Shown piece after piece: positions 7,624-16,270 of a stretch of DNA of 19,325 bases (position 1 is its first letter; each line of letters begins with the position of its first letter). The stretch is taken from positions 1 through 19,325 of the forward strand of contig DCEW01000047.1 of the NCBI GenBank assembly GCA_002314265.1. Direction: 5' to 3'. Under the pieces are notes generated by a model, which saw only the letters and a program-made list of their open reading frames with translations, ran no database searches and was not told the origin of the DNA. Source of the DNA: Flavobacteriales bacterium UBA1820 (GTDB lineage Bacteria > Bacteroidota > Bacteroidia > Flavobacteriales > UBA1820). The position numbers and the translations under genes were made by a program.

Positions 7624-8151
7624 TTACCCCTTGAACACTTTCGAAACCGAAATTCCGCGAAGAGCTGCTACCTGCTCGGCGCTGCGCAACTGCGAAAGCG
7701 CATTGAACGTAGCTTTGACCACGTTGTGCGGGTTGGAAGAACCTTTCGACTTGGAAAGCACATCGTGGATCCCCACCGTTTCCAATACCGCGCGCACGGC
7801 ACCACCGGCGATCACCCCGGTACCGTTCGATGCGGGACGGATGAAAACACTGGCACCACCGTACTTGCCTTCCTGAGCGTGAGGAACGGTCGATCCCAAC
7901 AGAGGAACGCGGATCAGGTTCTTTTTGGCATCTTCGATGGCCTTGACGATGGCCTCGGACACCTCTTTCGATTTGCCCAAGCCGTGTCCTACCACGCCTT
8001 TGCCGTCGCCTACCACCACGATCGCCGAAAAACCGAATGCGCGACCACCCTTGGTCACTTTGGTAACGCGGTTTACGCCTACCAGACGGTCGGTGAGTTC
8101 CAGACCGCTCGGTTTTACTCTTTCTACTGTTTTACTGTATTCTTCAGCCAT
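7624..8151 (-). CDS. rpsE: 30S ribosomal protein S5
   Basis: A 175-residue S5, located at the mRNA entry side of the small subunit and involved in decoding fidelity and mRNA unwinding. The N-terminal double-strand-RNA-binding-like domain shows [21 protein letters not shown] and [15 protein letters not shown]. The C-terminal domain has the S5 signature [34 protein letters not shown]. Length is normal. It begins eight bases after rplR, with no obvious Shine-Dalgarno sequence. Confidence 0.99.
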   Translation of the reverse strand: MAEEYSKTVERVKPSGLELTDRLVGVNRVTKVTKGGRAFGFSAIVVVGDGKGVVGHGLGKSKEVSEAIVKAIEDAKKNLIRVPLLGSTVPHAQEGKYGGASVFIRPASNGTGVIAGGAVRAVLETVGIHDVLSKSKGSSNPHNVVKATFNALSQLRSAEQVAALRGISVSKVFKG

Positions 8152-8159
8152 GATTTCAA

Positions 8160-8513
8160 TTAGAATTTAAGACCTCCCTCTCTGGCTCCGTCGGCCAAGG
8201 CCTTTACGCGGCCATGATACAGATAGCCGGCACGGTCGAACGTGCAGGTATCTATGCCCAGTGCAAGAGCTTTTTCGGCGATTTTCAGACCTACGTTTTT
8301 CGCTTTGTCCGTCTTGGTGCCCGTAGCGGCGAAATCTTTTTCGCGCGAAGAGGCGGCAGCCAGGGTTACTCCGTTCACGTCGTCGATGAGCTGAACGTAG
8401 ATCTCCTTGTTGCTGCGGAAGACCGACATACGGGGACGCTCGGCGCTTCCGCTGACGATGCGGCGGATGCGATAGCGTATTCTCTGTCTTCTTTCTTGTT
8501 TACTTAATGCCAT
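8160..8513 (-). CDS. rplR: 50S ribosomal protein L18
   Basis: A 117-residue L18, which with L5 binds 5S rRNA and docks it on the central protuberance. The basic start [18 protein letters not shown] is followed by [19 protein letters not shown] and the 5S-binding end [21 protein letters not shown]. The family length is about 117 residues, so the gene is complete. It lies between rplF (12 bases) and rpsE (8 bases). Confidence 0.99.
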   Translation of the reverse strand: MALSKQERRQRIRYRIRRIVSGSAERPRMSVFRSNKEIYVQLIDDVNGVTLAAASSREKDFAATGTKTDKAKNVGLKIAEKALALGIDTCTFDRAGYLYHGRVKALADGAREGGLKF

Positions 8514-8525
8514 TGTAACAAACTA

Positions 8526-9071
8526 TTATGCCGACTTACCGGCTTTTCTTCTGATAATTTCACCCACAAACTTGATACCCTTTCCTTTGTAAGGCTCCGG
8601 CTTGCGCAACGAACGGATCTTGGCACATACCTTGCCCAGGAGTTCCTTGTCGTGCGAGTAGAGTTTTACGATGGGGTTCTGTCCCTTTTCGGAAACGGTC
8701 TCTACTTTGATCTCGGCGGGAAGTTCGATCACCACGTTGTGCGAGAAGCCCAACGCCAGATCGAGTTTCTGTCCCTGGCTGGAAGCACGGTAACCCACGC
8801 CGACCAGTTCGAGTTGCTTGGTGAATCCCTCGGACACCCCGTGAACCATGTTGGCGATCAGGGCGCGATACGTTCCATACAGGCTGTGAGCCAGTTTGTC
8901 GTTATGTTCGGGGCGCTCCACGATGATCTGGTCGCCTTCCTGCTTGACGGTAACTTCTTTGATCTGCTGGGTCAGTTCCCCTTTGGGGCCTTTCACCGTA
9001 ACGCTGTCGGGCGTAATGGTGACCGTTACCCCTGCAGGGATCGCTACCGGATGTTTACCTATTCGTGACAT
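8526..9071 (-). CDS. rplF: 50S ribosomal protein L6
   Basis: A 181-residue L6, placed near the factor-binding site and the sarcin-ricin loop of the large subunit. It has the usual two repeated domains. The N-terminal one starts MSRIGKHPVAIPAGVTV and has VKGPKGELTQ. The C-terminal one ends with the signature PEPYKGKGIKFVGEIIRRKAGKSA. Length is typical. It follows rpsH after 21 bases. Confidence 0.99.
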   Translation of the reverse strand: MSRIGKHPVAIPAGVTVTITPDSVTVKGPKGELTQQIKEVTVKQEGDQIIVERPEHNDKLAHSLYGTYRALIANMVHGVSEGFTKQLELVGVGYRASSQGQKLDLALGFSHNVVIELPAEIKVETVSEKGQNPIVKLYSHDKELLGKVCAKIRSLRKPEPYKGKGIKFVGEIIRRKAGKSA

Positions 9072-9092
9072 TTCTTGCTTTTCGTTTATGTG

Positions 9093-9491
9093 TTAGTAAA
9101 CATAACATAATACCTCGCCACCTACGTTTTCCTTCTTGGCTTCCTTGTTGGTCATGATGCCTTTGGAAGTGGAAAGGATGGCGATGCCCATACCGCCGAG
9201 CACGCGGGGCAACTCATCGGCACCGGCATACTGACGCAGACCGGGGGACGAAATGCGCTCCAAGTGCGTGATGGCGCACTGACGGGTGAGTTTGTCGTAT
9301 TTGAGAGCTATCTTGATACTCTGCGAAGGTCCTTCGCCCTCGAACTTGTAGTTGAGGATGTAGCCCTGCTCGAACAGGATCTTGGTAATCTCCCGTTTGA
9401 GGTTGGAAGCCGGAATCTCCACCACTTTCTTGCCGGCGCGGATCGCGTTGCGAAGTCTGGTCAGATAGTCTGCTATCGGATCTGTTATCAT
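9093..9491 (-). CDS. rpsH: 30S ribosomal protein S8
   Basis: A 132-residue S8, a primary 16S rRNA-binding protein of the central domain. It starts MITDPIADYLTRLRNAIRAG, and the C-terminal S8 signature reads GGMGIAILSTSKGIMTNKEAK before a closing GGEVLCYVY. In E. coli S8 represses the spc operon at the L5 start; I cannot see an equivalent site here with confidence. The gene lies 34 bases after rpsN. Confidence 0.99.
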   Translation of the reverse strand: MITDPIADYLTRLRNAIRAGKKVVEIPASNLKREITKILFEQGYILNYKFEGEGPSQSIKIALKYDKLTRQCAITHLERISSPGLRQYAGADELPRVLGGMGIAILSTSKGIMTNKEAKKENVGGEVLCYVY

Positions 9492-9525
9492 AACTGTGTG
9501 AATCCTTTTAATTTACTTGATTATA

Positions 9526-9795
9526 TTACCAGCTTGCCTTTTTAACGCCGGGGATCAGGCCCTGATTGGCCATCTCGCGCAAGGTAACGCGGGAGATACC
9601 GAACTGGCGCACATATCCGCGAGGACGGCCGGTGAGTTTGCAACGGTTGTGCAAACGTACCGGGGATGCGTTCTTGGGCAGTTTCTGCAGGCCGACGTAA
9701 TCTCCGGCAGCCTTCAGCGCTGCACGCTTGGCGGCGTATTTGGCAACGAGTGCTTCGCGTTTGCGCTCGCGCGCTTTCATTGATTCTTTAGCCAT
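9526..9795 (-). CDS. rpsN: 30S ribosomal protein S14, zinc-free form
   Basis: An 89-residue S14, a late-assembly protein of the small-subunit head. It is the longer C- type, close in length to the 101-residue E. coli form, with [34 protein letters not shown] and the end GVKKASW. The two CxxC pairs of the 61-residue zinc-binding form are absent, leaving one cysteine. It begins four bases after rplE. Confidence 0.98.
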   Translation of the reverse strand: MAKESMKARERKREALVAKYAAKRAALKAAGDYVGLQKLPKNASPVRLHNRCKLTGRPRGYVRQFGISRVTLREMANQGLIPGVKKASW

Positions 9796-9799
9796 CTGC

Positions 9800-10351
9800 T
9801 TATTTCTTTTTAAAAGGTAAACCGAATGCGGTGAGTAACGCCTTTGCTTCCTTGTCGGTCTTGGCCGAGGTAACGAAGGTGATGTCCATACCGGAGATCT
9901 TGTTCACCTGGTCGATGTTGATTTCCGGGAAGATGATCTGCTCGGTCACGCCCATGTTGTAGTTGCCACGTCCGTCGAAACCGTTGGGGTTGATCCCGTT
10001 GAAGTCGCGGATACGGGGCAGGGCGGCGCTGACCAGGCGGTCGAGGAACTCGTACATTCTGTCTGCACGGAGCGTTACCTTCACACCGATAGGCATCCCT
10101 TTACGCAGTTTGAAAGAAGCAACGTCCTTCTTGGAATTGCAAGCGACGGCTTTCTGACCGGCGATACGCGTGGTTTCGTCCACCGCGTACTCGATCTGTT
10201 TCTTGTCGGACACAGCCGATCCCACGCCTTTGGAGATCACGATCTTTTCCAAAACGGGAACCATCATCTTGTTCTTGTATCCGAATTCGGACATAAGGGC
10301 AGGCACCACCTTTTCCTTATACAGTCCTTTGAGTCTCGGCTGATATGTCAT
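9800..10351 (-). CDS. rplE: 50S ribosomal protein L5
   Basis: A 183-residue L5, which binds 5S rRNA, touches the P-site tRNA and bridges to S13. Recognised by [57 protein letters not shown] and the C-terminal [25 protein letters not shown]. The ATG overlaps the rplX stop by four bases (ATGA), so translation of the two genes is probably coupled. Length is normal. Confidence 0.99.
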   Translation of the reverse strand: MTYQPRLKGLYKEKVVPALMSEFGYKNKMMVPVLEKIVISKGVGSAVSDKKQIEYAVDETTRIAGQKAVACNSKKDVASFKLRKGMPIGVKVTLRADRMYEFLDRLVSAALPRIRDFNGINPNGFDGRGNYNMGVTEQIIFPEINIDQVNKISGMDITFVTSAKTDKEAKALLTAFGLPFKKK

Positions 10352-10665
10352 CGTATTACCTCCCCTGATTTTTTAGCAACCCTCACTTTCTTCTCGCCTT
10401 CCATCTTGTAGCCCACGCGGGTAGCTTTGCCCGTCTTGGGGTCTACCAATGCGAGGTTGGAGATGTGCACGGGAGCTTCGGTCTTGACGATCCCTCCCTG
10501 CGGATTCTTAGCGTCGGGTTTTTTGTGTTTGGACACTACATTGACACCTTCCACGATAGCTTTGTTGTCTTCCGGGAAAACGCGGAGCACTTCGCCCTCT
10601 TTTCCTTTGGAACCACCGGAAATAACGACAACCTTGTCTCCTTTCTTGATTTTCAACTTTGTCAT
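10348..10665 (-). CDS. rplX: 50S ribosomal protein L24
   Basis: A 105-residue L24, an assembly-initiating protein that binds the 5' part of 23S rRNA near the tunnel exit. The N-terminal KOW motif is clear in [22 protein letters not shown], followed by [22 protein letters not shown] and the conserved basic C-terminal half. Its stop overlaps the rplE start by four bases. It follows rplN by 14 bases. Confidence 0.98.
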   Translation of the reverse strand: MTKLKIKKGDKVVVISGGSKGKEGEVLRVFPEDNKAIVEGVNVVSKHKKPDAKNPQGGIVKTEAPVHISNLALVDPKTGKATRVGYKMEGEKKVRVAKKSGEVIR

Positions 10666-10679
10666 GGTGTTTTCCGATG

Positions 10680-11048
10680 TTAGAGCACCTCGGGTGCCAG
10701 TGAAACAATCTTCATGAACTGTTTGTCACGCAATTCGCGTGCCACGGGTCCGAATACGCGGGTACCGCGCATCTCCCCGGCTGCGCTCAAAAGAACGCAG
10801 GCATTGTCATCGAAACGAATGTAGGAACCGTCGGGACGACGAACTTCCTTTTTCGTTCTGACTACAACTGCCTTAGATACCTGGCCTTTCTTTACGCTTC
10901 CCGTCGGAGTTGCATCCTTGATGGCTACCACGATGGTGTCGCCCAGCGATGCATACCGTCTGCCGGTACCTCCCAGTACACGTATCACCAGCACTTCGCG
11001 AGCGCCGGTGTTGTCGGCCACTTTCAATCTTGACTCTTGTTGTAACAT
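10680..11048 (-). CDS. rplN: 50S ribosomal protein L14
   Basis: A 122-residue L14 at the subunit interface, forming intersubunit bridges with 16S rRNA and being the binding site of the silencing factor RsfS in bacteria. It starts [20 protein letters not shown] and shows [16 protein letters not shown] and the L14 signature [14 protein letters not shown], ending [12 protein letters not shown]. Length equals the family norm of 122. It begins three bases after rpsQ. Confidence 0.99.
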   Translation of the reverse strand: MLQQESRLKVADNTGAREVLVIRVLGGTGRRYASLGDTIVVAIKDATPTGSVKKGQVSKAVVVRTKKEVRRPDGSYIRFDDNACVLLSAAGEMRGTRVFGPVARELRDKQFMKIVSLAPEVL

Positions 11049-11051
11049 AAT

Positions 11052-11315
11052 TTATTTGGCTCTTTCTATGATTTCGACAAGTCTCCAACGTTTGTTCTTG
11101 GACAACGGGCGCGTCTCCATGATGCGAACCGTATCGCCTACGTTGCAGGCATTCTGCTCATCATGTGCATAGTATTTCTTCGTGCGGATCACGAATTTAC
11201 CATACATCGGGTGCTTGACGCGTTTCACCTCGGAAACGACGATGGATTTCTCCATCTTGTTCGAAGTTACCACGCCGACACGTTCCTTTCTCAGGTTTCT
11301 TGCTGTCTGTTCCAT
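11052..11315 (-). CDS. rpsQ: 30S ribosomal protein S17
   Basis: An 87-residue OB-fold protein that binds 16S rRNA early in small-subunit assembly. The core reads [35 protein letters not shown], and the S17 signature [23 protein letters not shown]. The start is placed at the ATG 11313-11315 ([10 protein letters not shown]), ten bases after the rpmC stop and matching the family length. The frame is open further upstream to 11372, but that stretch lies inside rpmC and shows no S17 similarity. Confidence 0.97.
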   Translation of the reverse strand: MEQTARNLRKERVGVVTSNKMEKSIVVSEVKRVKHPMYGKFVIRTKKYYAHDEQNACNVGDTVRIMETRPLSKNKRWRLVEIIERAK

Positions 11316-11325
11316 CTTCGGCTGA

Positions 11326-11520
11326 CTACTTTTGAAGTTCTCTTTTGGTAAGTTCAGTTGCAAGACGAGCAACCGTTCTGCGTGTTTTGCGGATCTCCAT
11401 CGGATTTTCCAAGGGAGTTACCGCATGGTTGAGGCGCTGTTCGGCGAGCTGGGCTTTGGTTTCGGCCAGCTTCTCCTGCAGGTCAGCCGTGGACATCTCT
11501 TTTATTACGGATTGTTTCAT
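11326..11520 (-). CDS. rpmC: 50S ribosomal protein L29
   Basis: A 64-residue, mostly alpha-helical protein at the tunnel exit, part of the docking site for trigger factor and SRP. The pattern is [21 protein letters not shown], then [18 protein letters not shown], the L29 signature. Length is normal. It begins 15 bases after rplP. Confidence 0.98.
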   Translation of the reverse strand: MKQSVIKEMSTADLQEKLAETKAQLAEQRLNHAVTPLENPMEIRKTRRTVARLATELTKRELQK

Positions 11521-11535
11521 TTTGCAATTCTGGGA

Positions 11536-11958
11536 TTACGCTTCAACAAAATCGTGAGCCACGACGAACTTGGTCTTTATCGGAAGCTTCTGAGCAGCCA
11601 GGCGCAGGGCCTCTTTGGCCACCTCGAAAGGAACGCCGCCCACTTCGAACATGATGCGTCCGGGGAGAACCGGAGCTGCCCAGTATTCCACGTTACCTTT
11701 ACCTTTACCCTGACGGACTTCGGCCGGCTTCTGGGTAATCGGTTTGTCGGGGAATATACGGATCCAGAGCTGACCCTCACGCTTCATGTAACGGGTAGCT
11801 GCGATACGAGCCGCCTCGATCTGACGCGCGGTGATCCACTTCTGCTCGAGAGTCTTGAGTCCGAAAGTACCGAAGGCGATCGTATGCCCTCTGTGCGAGA
11901 GGCCATGCATGCGGCCTTTCTGTACCTTGCGAAATTTTGTTCTTTTAGGCTGTAACAT
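11536..11958 (-). CDS. rplP: 50S ribosomal protein L16
   Basis: A 140-residue L16, which organises the A-site tRNA region of the large subunit and is needed late in assembly. It starts [19 protein letters not shown]. Conserved stretches include [30 protein letters not shown] and [24 protein letters not shown]. Length is close to the usual 136-140. It follows rpsC after 24 bases. Confidence 0.99.
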   Translation of the reverse strand: MLQPKRTKFRKVQKGRMHGLSHRGHTIAFGTFGLKTLEQKWITARQIEAARIAATRYMKREGQLWIRIFPDKPITQKPAEVRQGKGKGNVEYWAAPVLPGRIMFEVGGVPFEVAKEALRLAAQKLPIKTKFVVAHDFVEA

Positions 11959-11982
11959 TTCTACTCTATTTAGGCCTTGTTA

Positions 11983-12738
11983 TTACTTCTTTGCTTTCCT
12001 GTTGCGATCTCCGCCGCGTCTTTCCCGACGCTCGCCGCGTCCTTCGCCACGACCGCCGCGGGACGAACCTGCGCCGTTGGAGGGCTGGGAGAAATTCGGC
12101 GAAAGATCCTGACGACCGTACACCTCGCCGCGCATGATCCATACCTTGATGCCGATACGGCCATAGGTAGTGTGTGCTTCAGCCAAAGCGTAATCGATGT
12201 CGGCACGGAAAGTGGACAACGGAATACGTCCCTCCTTGAAGGTCTCGCTGCGGGCGATCTCGGCGCCGTTCAAACGACCCGACACCATGACCTTGATACC
12301 CTCGGCGTTCATGCGCATCGTGGAAGCCATGGCCATCTTGATGGCACGGCGGTACGAGATGCGGCCTTCGATCTGACGGGCGATGCTCGAAGCCACCAGG
12401 TTGGCGTCCATCTCCGGCTTTTTGATCTCGAAGATATTGATCTGGACTTCTTTGCCGGTGAGCTTTTTGAGCTCTTCCTTGATTTTATCGACCTCCTGGC
12501 CGCCCTTTCCGATGATGATCCCCGGACGGGCCGTCAGAACGGTTACCGTAACCAGCTTCAGGGTGCGTTCGATGACGATGCGCGACACGCTGGCCTTGGC
12601 CAGACGAACCATCAGGTACTTGCGGATCTTGCTGTCCTCGGTGATTTTGTCGCCGTAGTCGTCGCCGCCGTACCAGTTAGATTCCCAACCTCTGATAATT
12701 CCTAAACGGTTGCCTATCGGATTTGTCTTCTGTCCCAT
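11983..12738 (-). CDS. rpsC: 30S ribosomal protein S3 with an RGG-rich tail
   Basis: A 251-residue S3 at the mRNA entry channel, where it helps unwind mRNA. It opens [23 protein letters not shown] type 2 domain (about 40-110) contains the loop [15 protein letters not shown] sequence [18 protein letters not shown]. The C-terminal S3 domain follows with [34 protein letters not shown] and [13 protein letters not shown]. Residues about 215-251 are a low-complexity tail rich in Gly and Arg (repeated RGG, RGER and RRER units) beyond the conserved domain. Such tails occur in other Bacteroidota; the role is unknown. Confidence 0.98.
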   Translation of the reverse strand: MGQKTNPIGNRLGIIRGWESNWYGGDDYGDKITEDSKIRKYLMVRLAKASVSRIVIERTLKLVTVTVLTARPGIIIGKGGQEVDKIKEELKKLTGKEVQINIFEIKKPEMDANLVASSIARQIEGRISYRRAIKMAMASTMRMNAEGIKVMVSGRLNGAEIARSETFKEGRIPLSTFRADIDYALAEAHTTYGRIGIKVWIMRGEVYGRQDLSPNFSQPSNGAGSSRGGRGEGRGERRERRGGDRNRKAKK

Positions 12739-12741
12739 TGC

Positions 12742-13158
12742 TTACTTGGTTTCTGTTGGTTGATTGGCGGCGCTTCCCAGCACCACGGTTACGTGATTGG
12801 AACGCTTGCGGATACGATGACCGCGACCCTGGGGGGCCGGACGGAGTCTCTTGAGCGTGGAGCCGCAATCGACGCTGATCTCCTTGATGAACAGGTTGGC
12901 CTCCTCGAGGCTAACCCCTTCGTTCTTGGCCTGCCAGTTGGCTACGGCCGAAAGAACGAGCTTTTCGATATTGGCAGAAGCATGCTTGGTGTTGAACTTG
13001 AGGATCTGAAGCGCCTTGTTTACCTCCACACCGCGCACCAGGTTGGCCACCAGGCGCATCTTGCGGGGAGACGACGGGCAATTCTTCAGCTTTGCAAAGG
13101 CAACCTGCTTCTTGGCAGCCTTGATGGCATCCGCTCTATTTTTCTTTCGAGTTCCCAT
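12742..13158 (-). CDS. rplV: 50S ribosomal protein L22
   Basis: A 138-residue L22, whose long beta hairpin lines the peptide exit tunnel next to L4 and the macrolide site. The globular part shows PSSPRKMRLVANLVRGVEVNKAL and NIEKLVLSAVANW. The hairpin with its conserved basic tip is LKRLRPAPQGRGHRIRKRSNHVTVVL. An N-terminal basic extension (MGTRKKNRADAIKAAKKQ) and a short C-terminal extension make it longer than the 110-residue E. coli protein. No tunnel-loop deletion is seen. Confidence 0.98.
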   Translation of the reverse strand: MGTRKKNRADAIKAAKKQVAFAKLKNCPSSPRKMRLVANLVRGVEVNKALQILKFNTKHASANIEKLVLSAVANWQAKNEGVSLEEANLFIKEISVDCGSTLKRLRPAPQGRGHRIRKRSNHVTVVLGSAANQPTETK

Positions 13159-13177
13159 TTTGATTCTAAACTGCTAA

Positions 13178-13456
13178 TTAACGTTTACCTTTATCCTTCG
13201 CACCGGCATGACCCCGGAAAATACGCGTCTGAGCGAATTCGCCGAGTTTGTGCCCTACCATGTTTTCCGTAATGTACACCGGGATAAAAGTCTTTCCGTT
13301 GTGTACCGCAATCGTCTGTCCTACGAAATCCGGAGAAATCATCGAAGCGCGCGACCAAGTCTTGATCACCGTCTTCTTGTTGGCCTCGACATTGGCGAGC
13401 ACCTTCTTCTCCAGCTTGTAGTGAATAAACGGTCCTTTTTTCAATGAACGTGCCAT
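13178..13456 (-). CDS. rpsS: 30S ribosomal protein S19
   Basis: A 92-residue head protein of the small subunit that contacts S13 and the A-site tRNA finger. It begins [19 protein letters not shown] and includes [30 protein letters not shown] followed by the S19 signature [18 protein letters not shown]. Length is normal. It begins three bases after rplB. Confidence 0.99.
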   Translation of the reverse strand: MARSLKKGPFIHYKLEKKVLANVEANKKTVIKTWSRASMISPDFVGQTIAVHNGKTFIPVYITENMVGHKLGEFAQTRIFRGHAGAKDKGKR

Positions 13457-13459
13457 AGC

Positions 13460-14287
13460 TTACTTCTTTCTTCGTTCTACAATGTACTTGTTGCTTGCCT
13501 TGGTAAGCGAACGGGTCTTGTAACCCTTGGCAGGGATACCCTTACGCGTACGCGGATGTCCACCGGATGCACGGCCTTCACCACCACCCATCGGGTGATC
13601 GACAGGGTTCATCACCACAGCGCGGACACGGGGACGGCGTCCCAACCAGCGGGAACGACCGGCCTTACCCGAAGATTCAAGCTGATGGTCGGAGTTCGAT
13701 ACCACACCGATCGTGGCCATGCACGTGGTGAGGATCATACGGGTTTCTCCCGAAGGGAGTTTGATCGTGGCGTATTTTCCCTCACGGGCAGCCAGCTGAG
13801 CGAACGTGCCGGCCGAACGGGCAATCACGGCACCCTGTCCGGGACGGAGCTCGATGCAGCTGATCACGGTACCCAGAGGAATCTCACCCAGGTACAGCGC
13901 GTTGCCCACCTCGGGGGCTACCCCCTCTCCGGAAACTACTTTCTGACCTACCTGAAGGCCGGCAGGAGCGATGATGTAACGCTTCTCGCCGTCGGTGTAA
14001 GCCAGCAGAGCGATGAATGCCGAACGATTGGGGTCGTACTCTATGGTTTTTACCGTAGCAGGTATTCCGAACTTGTCGCGTTTGAAATCGATGATACGAT
14101 AACGCTGTTTGTGACCGCCGCCGATCTGACGCATGGTCATCTTACCGGTATTGTTGCGACCGCCCGTTTTCTTTTTGCGCGCCAGAAGGCTTTTCTCGGG
14201 CTGGTTTCCCACCGTAACGGCATCGTTACAGTTGAGGATCTTGTGACGCTGCCCGGCAGTGGTCGGTTTTAATTTTCTGACTGACAT
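13460..14287 (-). CDS. rplB: 50S ribosomal protein L2
   Basis: A 275-residue L2, a primary 23S rRNA-binding protein close to the peptidyl transferase centre and needed for subunit joining. Visible regions are [22 protein letters not shown], the two central beta domains, and the C-terminal [36 protein letters not shown]. The first histidine of this motif, equivalent to the functionally important His229 of E. coli, is kept. The second, present in the common DHPHGGGEG form, is methionine, a substitution I associate with Bacteroidota. GAAGGA lies directly before the ATG, too close for a normal ribosome site. Confidence 0.99.
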   Translation of the reverse strand: MSVRKLKPTTAGQRHKILNCNDAVTVGNQPEKSLLARKKKTGGRNNTGKMTMRQIGGGHKQRYRIIDFKRDKFGIPATVKTIEYDPNRSAFIALLAYTDGEKRYIIAPAGLQVGQKVVSGEGVAPEVGNALYLGEIPLGTVISCIELRPGQGAVIARSAGTFAQLAAREGKYATIKLPSGETRMILTTCMATIGVVSNSDHQLESSGKAGRSRWLGRRPRVRAVVMNPVDHPMGGGEGRASGGHPRTRKGIPAKGYKTRSLTKASNKYIVERRKK

Positions 14288-14292
14288 ATCCT

Positions 14293-14586
14293 TCAGATAT
14301 TGTTATAAAAGTCGATTGTTTGTCCTTCGGCGATCTCGACGATAGCCTTCTTAAACGCATTGGTATGCCCTTTGACCAGACCCGCTTTGGTATAACGGCT
14401 GCGAACCTTGCCGGCATAACGAATGGTGTTCACTTTCTTTACCGTAACTCCGTACACCTTTTCGACAGCAGCCTTGATCTGCTCCTTGTCGGCGTCGGGT
14501 TTTACCACAAAACCGTAACGGCCGCTCTTGTCGGTAATAGCGGTCATCTTTTCGGTGATAAGCGGCTTTATCAATATATTGTCCAT
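14293..14586 (-). CDS. rplW: 50S ribosomal protein L23
   Basis: A 97-residue L23 at the tunnel exit, docking site for trigger factor and SRP. It begins [22 protein letters not shown] and contains [32 protein letters not shown], the family core, and the end [10 protein letters not shown]. The ATG at 14586 lies five bases after the rplD stop and gives the family length; an upstream in-frame start at 14688 would add 34 residues from inside rplD and is not supported. Confidence 0.98.
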   Translation of the reverse strand: MDNILIKPLITEKMTAITDKSGRYGFVVKPDADKEQIKAAVEKVYGVTVKKVNTIRYAGKVRSRYTKAGLVKGHTNAFKKAIVEIAEGQTIDFYNNI

Positions 14587-14591
14587 CTTCG

Positions 14592-15221
14592 TTAGTTGCT
14601 TAAGTTGTTTTGTAATTGCTGCAAAGCACTTTCCGAAATCACCATCGCCGAAGCATTGATGATCGCGTAAGTGTTTAATTCTGTGCAAGGCACAACCGAA
14701 GCGGTCTGTAAATTTCGCGAGGACAAATATACGTTTTTATCGCTGGCGGCCGTAACAAACAACGATTTTTTAGACTTTAAGCCCAAAGCCTCGATAATAT
14801 TAACAAAATCTTTGGTTTTAGGAGCATCAAATGTGAAATCCTCAATAACCATCAGATTTTTATCCGAAACTTTCTGGGACAGCACCGACTTGCGGGCCAG
14901 TCGTTTTACCTTTTTGTTCAACTTGAACGAATAATCGCGCGGAACAGGTCCGAACACGCGCGCTCCGCCCCGGAACTCAGGGTTCTTGATGCTACCTGCA
15001 CGAGCGCCGCCCGTACCTTTCTGCTTCTTCAGCTTACGGGTGCTGCCCGAAACCAGGCTGCGATCCTTGGAACTGTGCGTACCCTGGCGTTTGTTGGCCA
15101 GATACTGCTTAACATCCAGCCATACCGCATGCTCATTGGGCTCTACGGCGAAAACCGATTCGTCGAGAGTTACCTTGCGTCCGGTCGGCTTTCCTTTTAT
15201 GTCTAATACTTCTAATTCCAT
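14592..15221 (-). CDS. rplD: 50S ribosomal protein L4
   Basis: A 209-residue L4, whose extended loop reaches the peptide exit tunnel beside L22. It begins [19 protein letters not shown]. The tunnel loop carries the conserved KKQKGTGGARAGS and FRGGARVFGP, followed by the globular C-terminal half with ALGLKSKKSLFV. The ATG shares one base with the rplC stop (TGATG), so translation is probably coupled. The 3' half (about 14592-14890) is clearly richer in A/T than the 5' half and uses TTA leucine codons. In E. coli L4 represses the S10 operon; a matching leader is not proven here. Confidence 0.97.
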   Translation of the reverse strand: MELEVLDIKGKPTGRKVTLDESVFAVEPNEHAVWLDVKQYLANKRQGTHSSKDRSLVSGSTRKLKKQKGTGGARAGSIKNPEFRGGARVFGPVPRDYSFKLNKKVKRLARKSVLSQKVSDKNLMVIEDFTFDAPKTKDFVNIIEALGLKSKKSLFVTAASDKNVYLSSRNLQTASVVPCTELNTYAIINASAMVISESALQQLQNNLSN

Positions 15222-15838
15222 CACTTTTCGATCATTAAATATGAATTCTTTGCGCCCGGAACGCATCCTTTCACTACCAGCAGATTCTTGTCTGCTTCTA
15301 CTTTGAGCACCAGAAGGTTCTTCACCTTAACCCGGTCTCCGCCCATGCGGCCTGCCATGCGAAGGCCCTTGAAGACCTTGGCCGGATACGAGCACGCGCC
15401 GATGGAACCCGGCTTGCGAAGACGGTTGTGCTGACCGTGAGTTGCTTGTCCTACACCACCAAATCCATGACGCTTAACGACACCCTGGTAACCCCGTCCT
15501 TTGGAGGTACCTACGACATCCACGAACTCTCCTTCCGAAAACAAGTCGGCCGTCAGAACATCGCCCAACTTGTAGTCTCCTTCAAAATCCTTGAATTCGA
15601 CCACTTTGTGCTTGGGGGTAGTTCCCGCTTTCTTGAAGTGTCCGCCGAGTGCCTTGGTAACGTTCTTTTCTTTCTTGTCATCGAAACCAAGCTGAAGAGC
15701 CTCATACCCATCAACCTGTGTGGTTCTGACCTGTGTTACTACACACGGACCGCATTCGATGACCGTGCACGGGATGTTCTTCCCGTTCTGGTCAAAAATG
15801 CTGGTCATACCGATTTTTTTACCAATTAATCCAGACAT
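15221..15838 (-). CDS. rplC: 50S ribosomal protein L3
   Basis: A 205-residue L3, an early assembly protein whose extension reaches the peptidyl transferase centre. It starts [21 protein letters not shown] and has [21 protein letters not shown], and the L3 signature region [26 protein letters not shown] with [27 protein letters not shown]. Length is typical. A 99-base gap with a hairpin precedes it, after rpsJ; its stop overlaps the rplD start by one base. Confidence 0.98.
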   Translation of the reverse strand: MSGLIGKKIGMTSIFDQNGKNIPCTVIECGPCVVTQVRTTQVDGYEALQLGFDDKKEKNVTKALGGHFKKAGTTPKHKVVEFKDFEGDYKLGDVLTADLFSEGEFVDVVGTSKGRGYQGVVKRHGFGGVGQATHGQHNRLRKPGSIGACSYPAKVFKGLRMAGRMGGDRVKVKNLLVLKVEADKNLLVVKGCVPGAKNSYLMIEK

Positions 15839-15937
15839 TTTGTGGTTTTAATTATTGGACAAATTATTTGTAACCGGGACAGCGCTTGACCGCAAGGGGA
15901 AACTTGCGGCCAAGGTATCCGAAAAAATTTCATGAAA
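15839..15937 (-). promoter_or_regulatory. rpsJ-rplC spacer with a 12-bp hairpin; candidate leader element
   Basis: On the minus strand the arms 15914-15903 and 15896-15885 form a 12-pair hairpin with the six-base loop TTTCCC. Eleven pairs are Watson-Crick; the twelfth is G-U in the minus-strand transcript but an A-C mismatch on the plus strand, which fits RNA made leftward. No T run follows, so it is not a terminator. Closer to rplC the spacer turns A/T-rich and holds the short palindrome ACAAATTATTTGT (15859-15871). A TAATTTG there is one base short of the TAnnTTTG promoter box. It could be a ribosomal-protein binding leader or a processing site. Confidence 0.45.
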
Positions 15938-16243
15938 TCACACTTTGATCTCTACTTCCACGCCACTGGGCAACTCCAGTTTCATCAAGGCATCGATGGT
16001 CTTGGAGGAGGAGCTGTAAATATCCAGCAGACGTTTGTAAGAACTCAGTTCGAACTGCTCGCGCGATTTCTTATTCACGTGCGGAGAACGCAGCACGGTG
16101 AATATCTTCTTTTGGGTAGGGAGCGGAATGGGTCCGTTCACTATCGCGCCGGTGGATTTGACGGTCTTGACGATCTTGTCGGCCGACTTGTCCACCAAAC
16201 TGTGGTCATAGGACTTGAGTTTGATACGGATTTTTTGACTCAT
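15938..16243 (-). CDS. rpsJ: 30S ribosomal protein S10 (NusE)
   Basis: A 101-residue S10 of the small-subunit head, which also acts as NusE in antitermination complexes and links ribosomes to NusG. It starts [21 protein letters not shown], and the S10 signature is [29 protein letters not shown], ending in SGVEVEIKV. Length is normal. It directly follows fusA by 27 bases; no tuf gene lies between, as is usual in Bacteroidota. Confidence 0.99.
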   Translation of the reverse strand: MSQKIRIKLKSYDHSLVDKSADKIVKTVKSTGAIVNGPIPLPTQKKIFTVLRSPHVNKKSREQFELSSYKRLLDIYSSSSKTIDALMKLELPSGVEVEIKV

Positions 16244-16270
16244 TGTATTCTATGGTCTAAAACTTGTTGC

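Noticed and set aside
9716..9795. Possible zinc-ribbon in S14 or a second S14 gene
   Set aside because: The S14 frame holds a single cysteine and matches the long C- form; no second copy is present in the window.
15222..15266. Upstream start for L4 inside rplC
   Set aside because: The extra 15 residues are out-of-frame rplC sequence. The ATG at 15221 overlaps the rplC stop and matches the family start.
15885..15914. Hairpin before rplC as an intrinsic terminator
   Set aside because: The stem is good but no T run follows on the minus strand, and rplC must be transcribed. Kept only as a possible regulatory structure.
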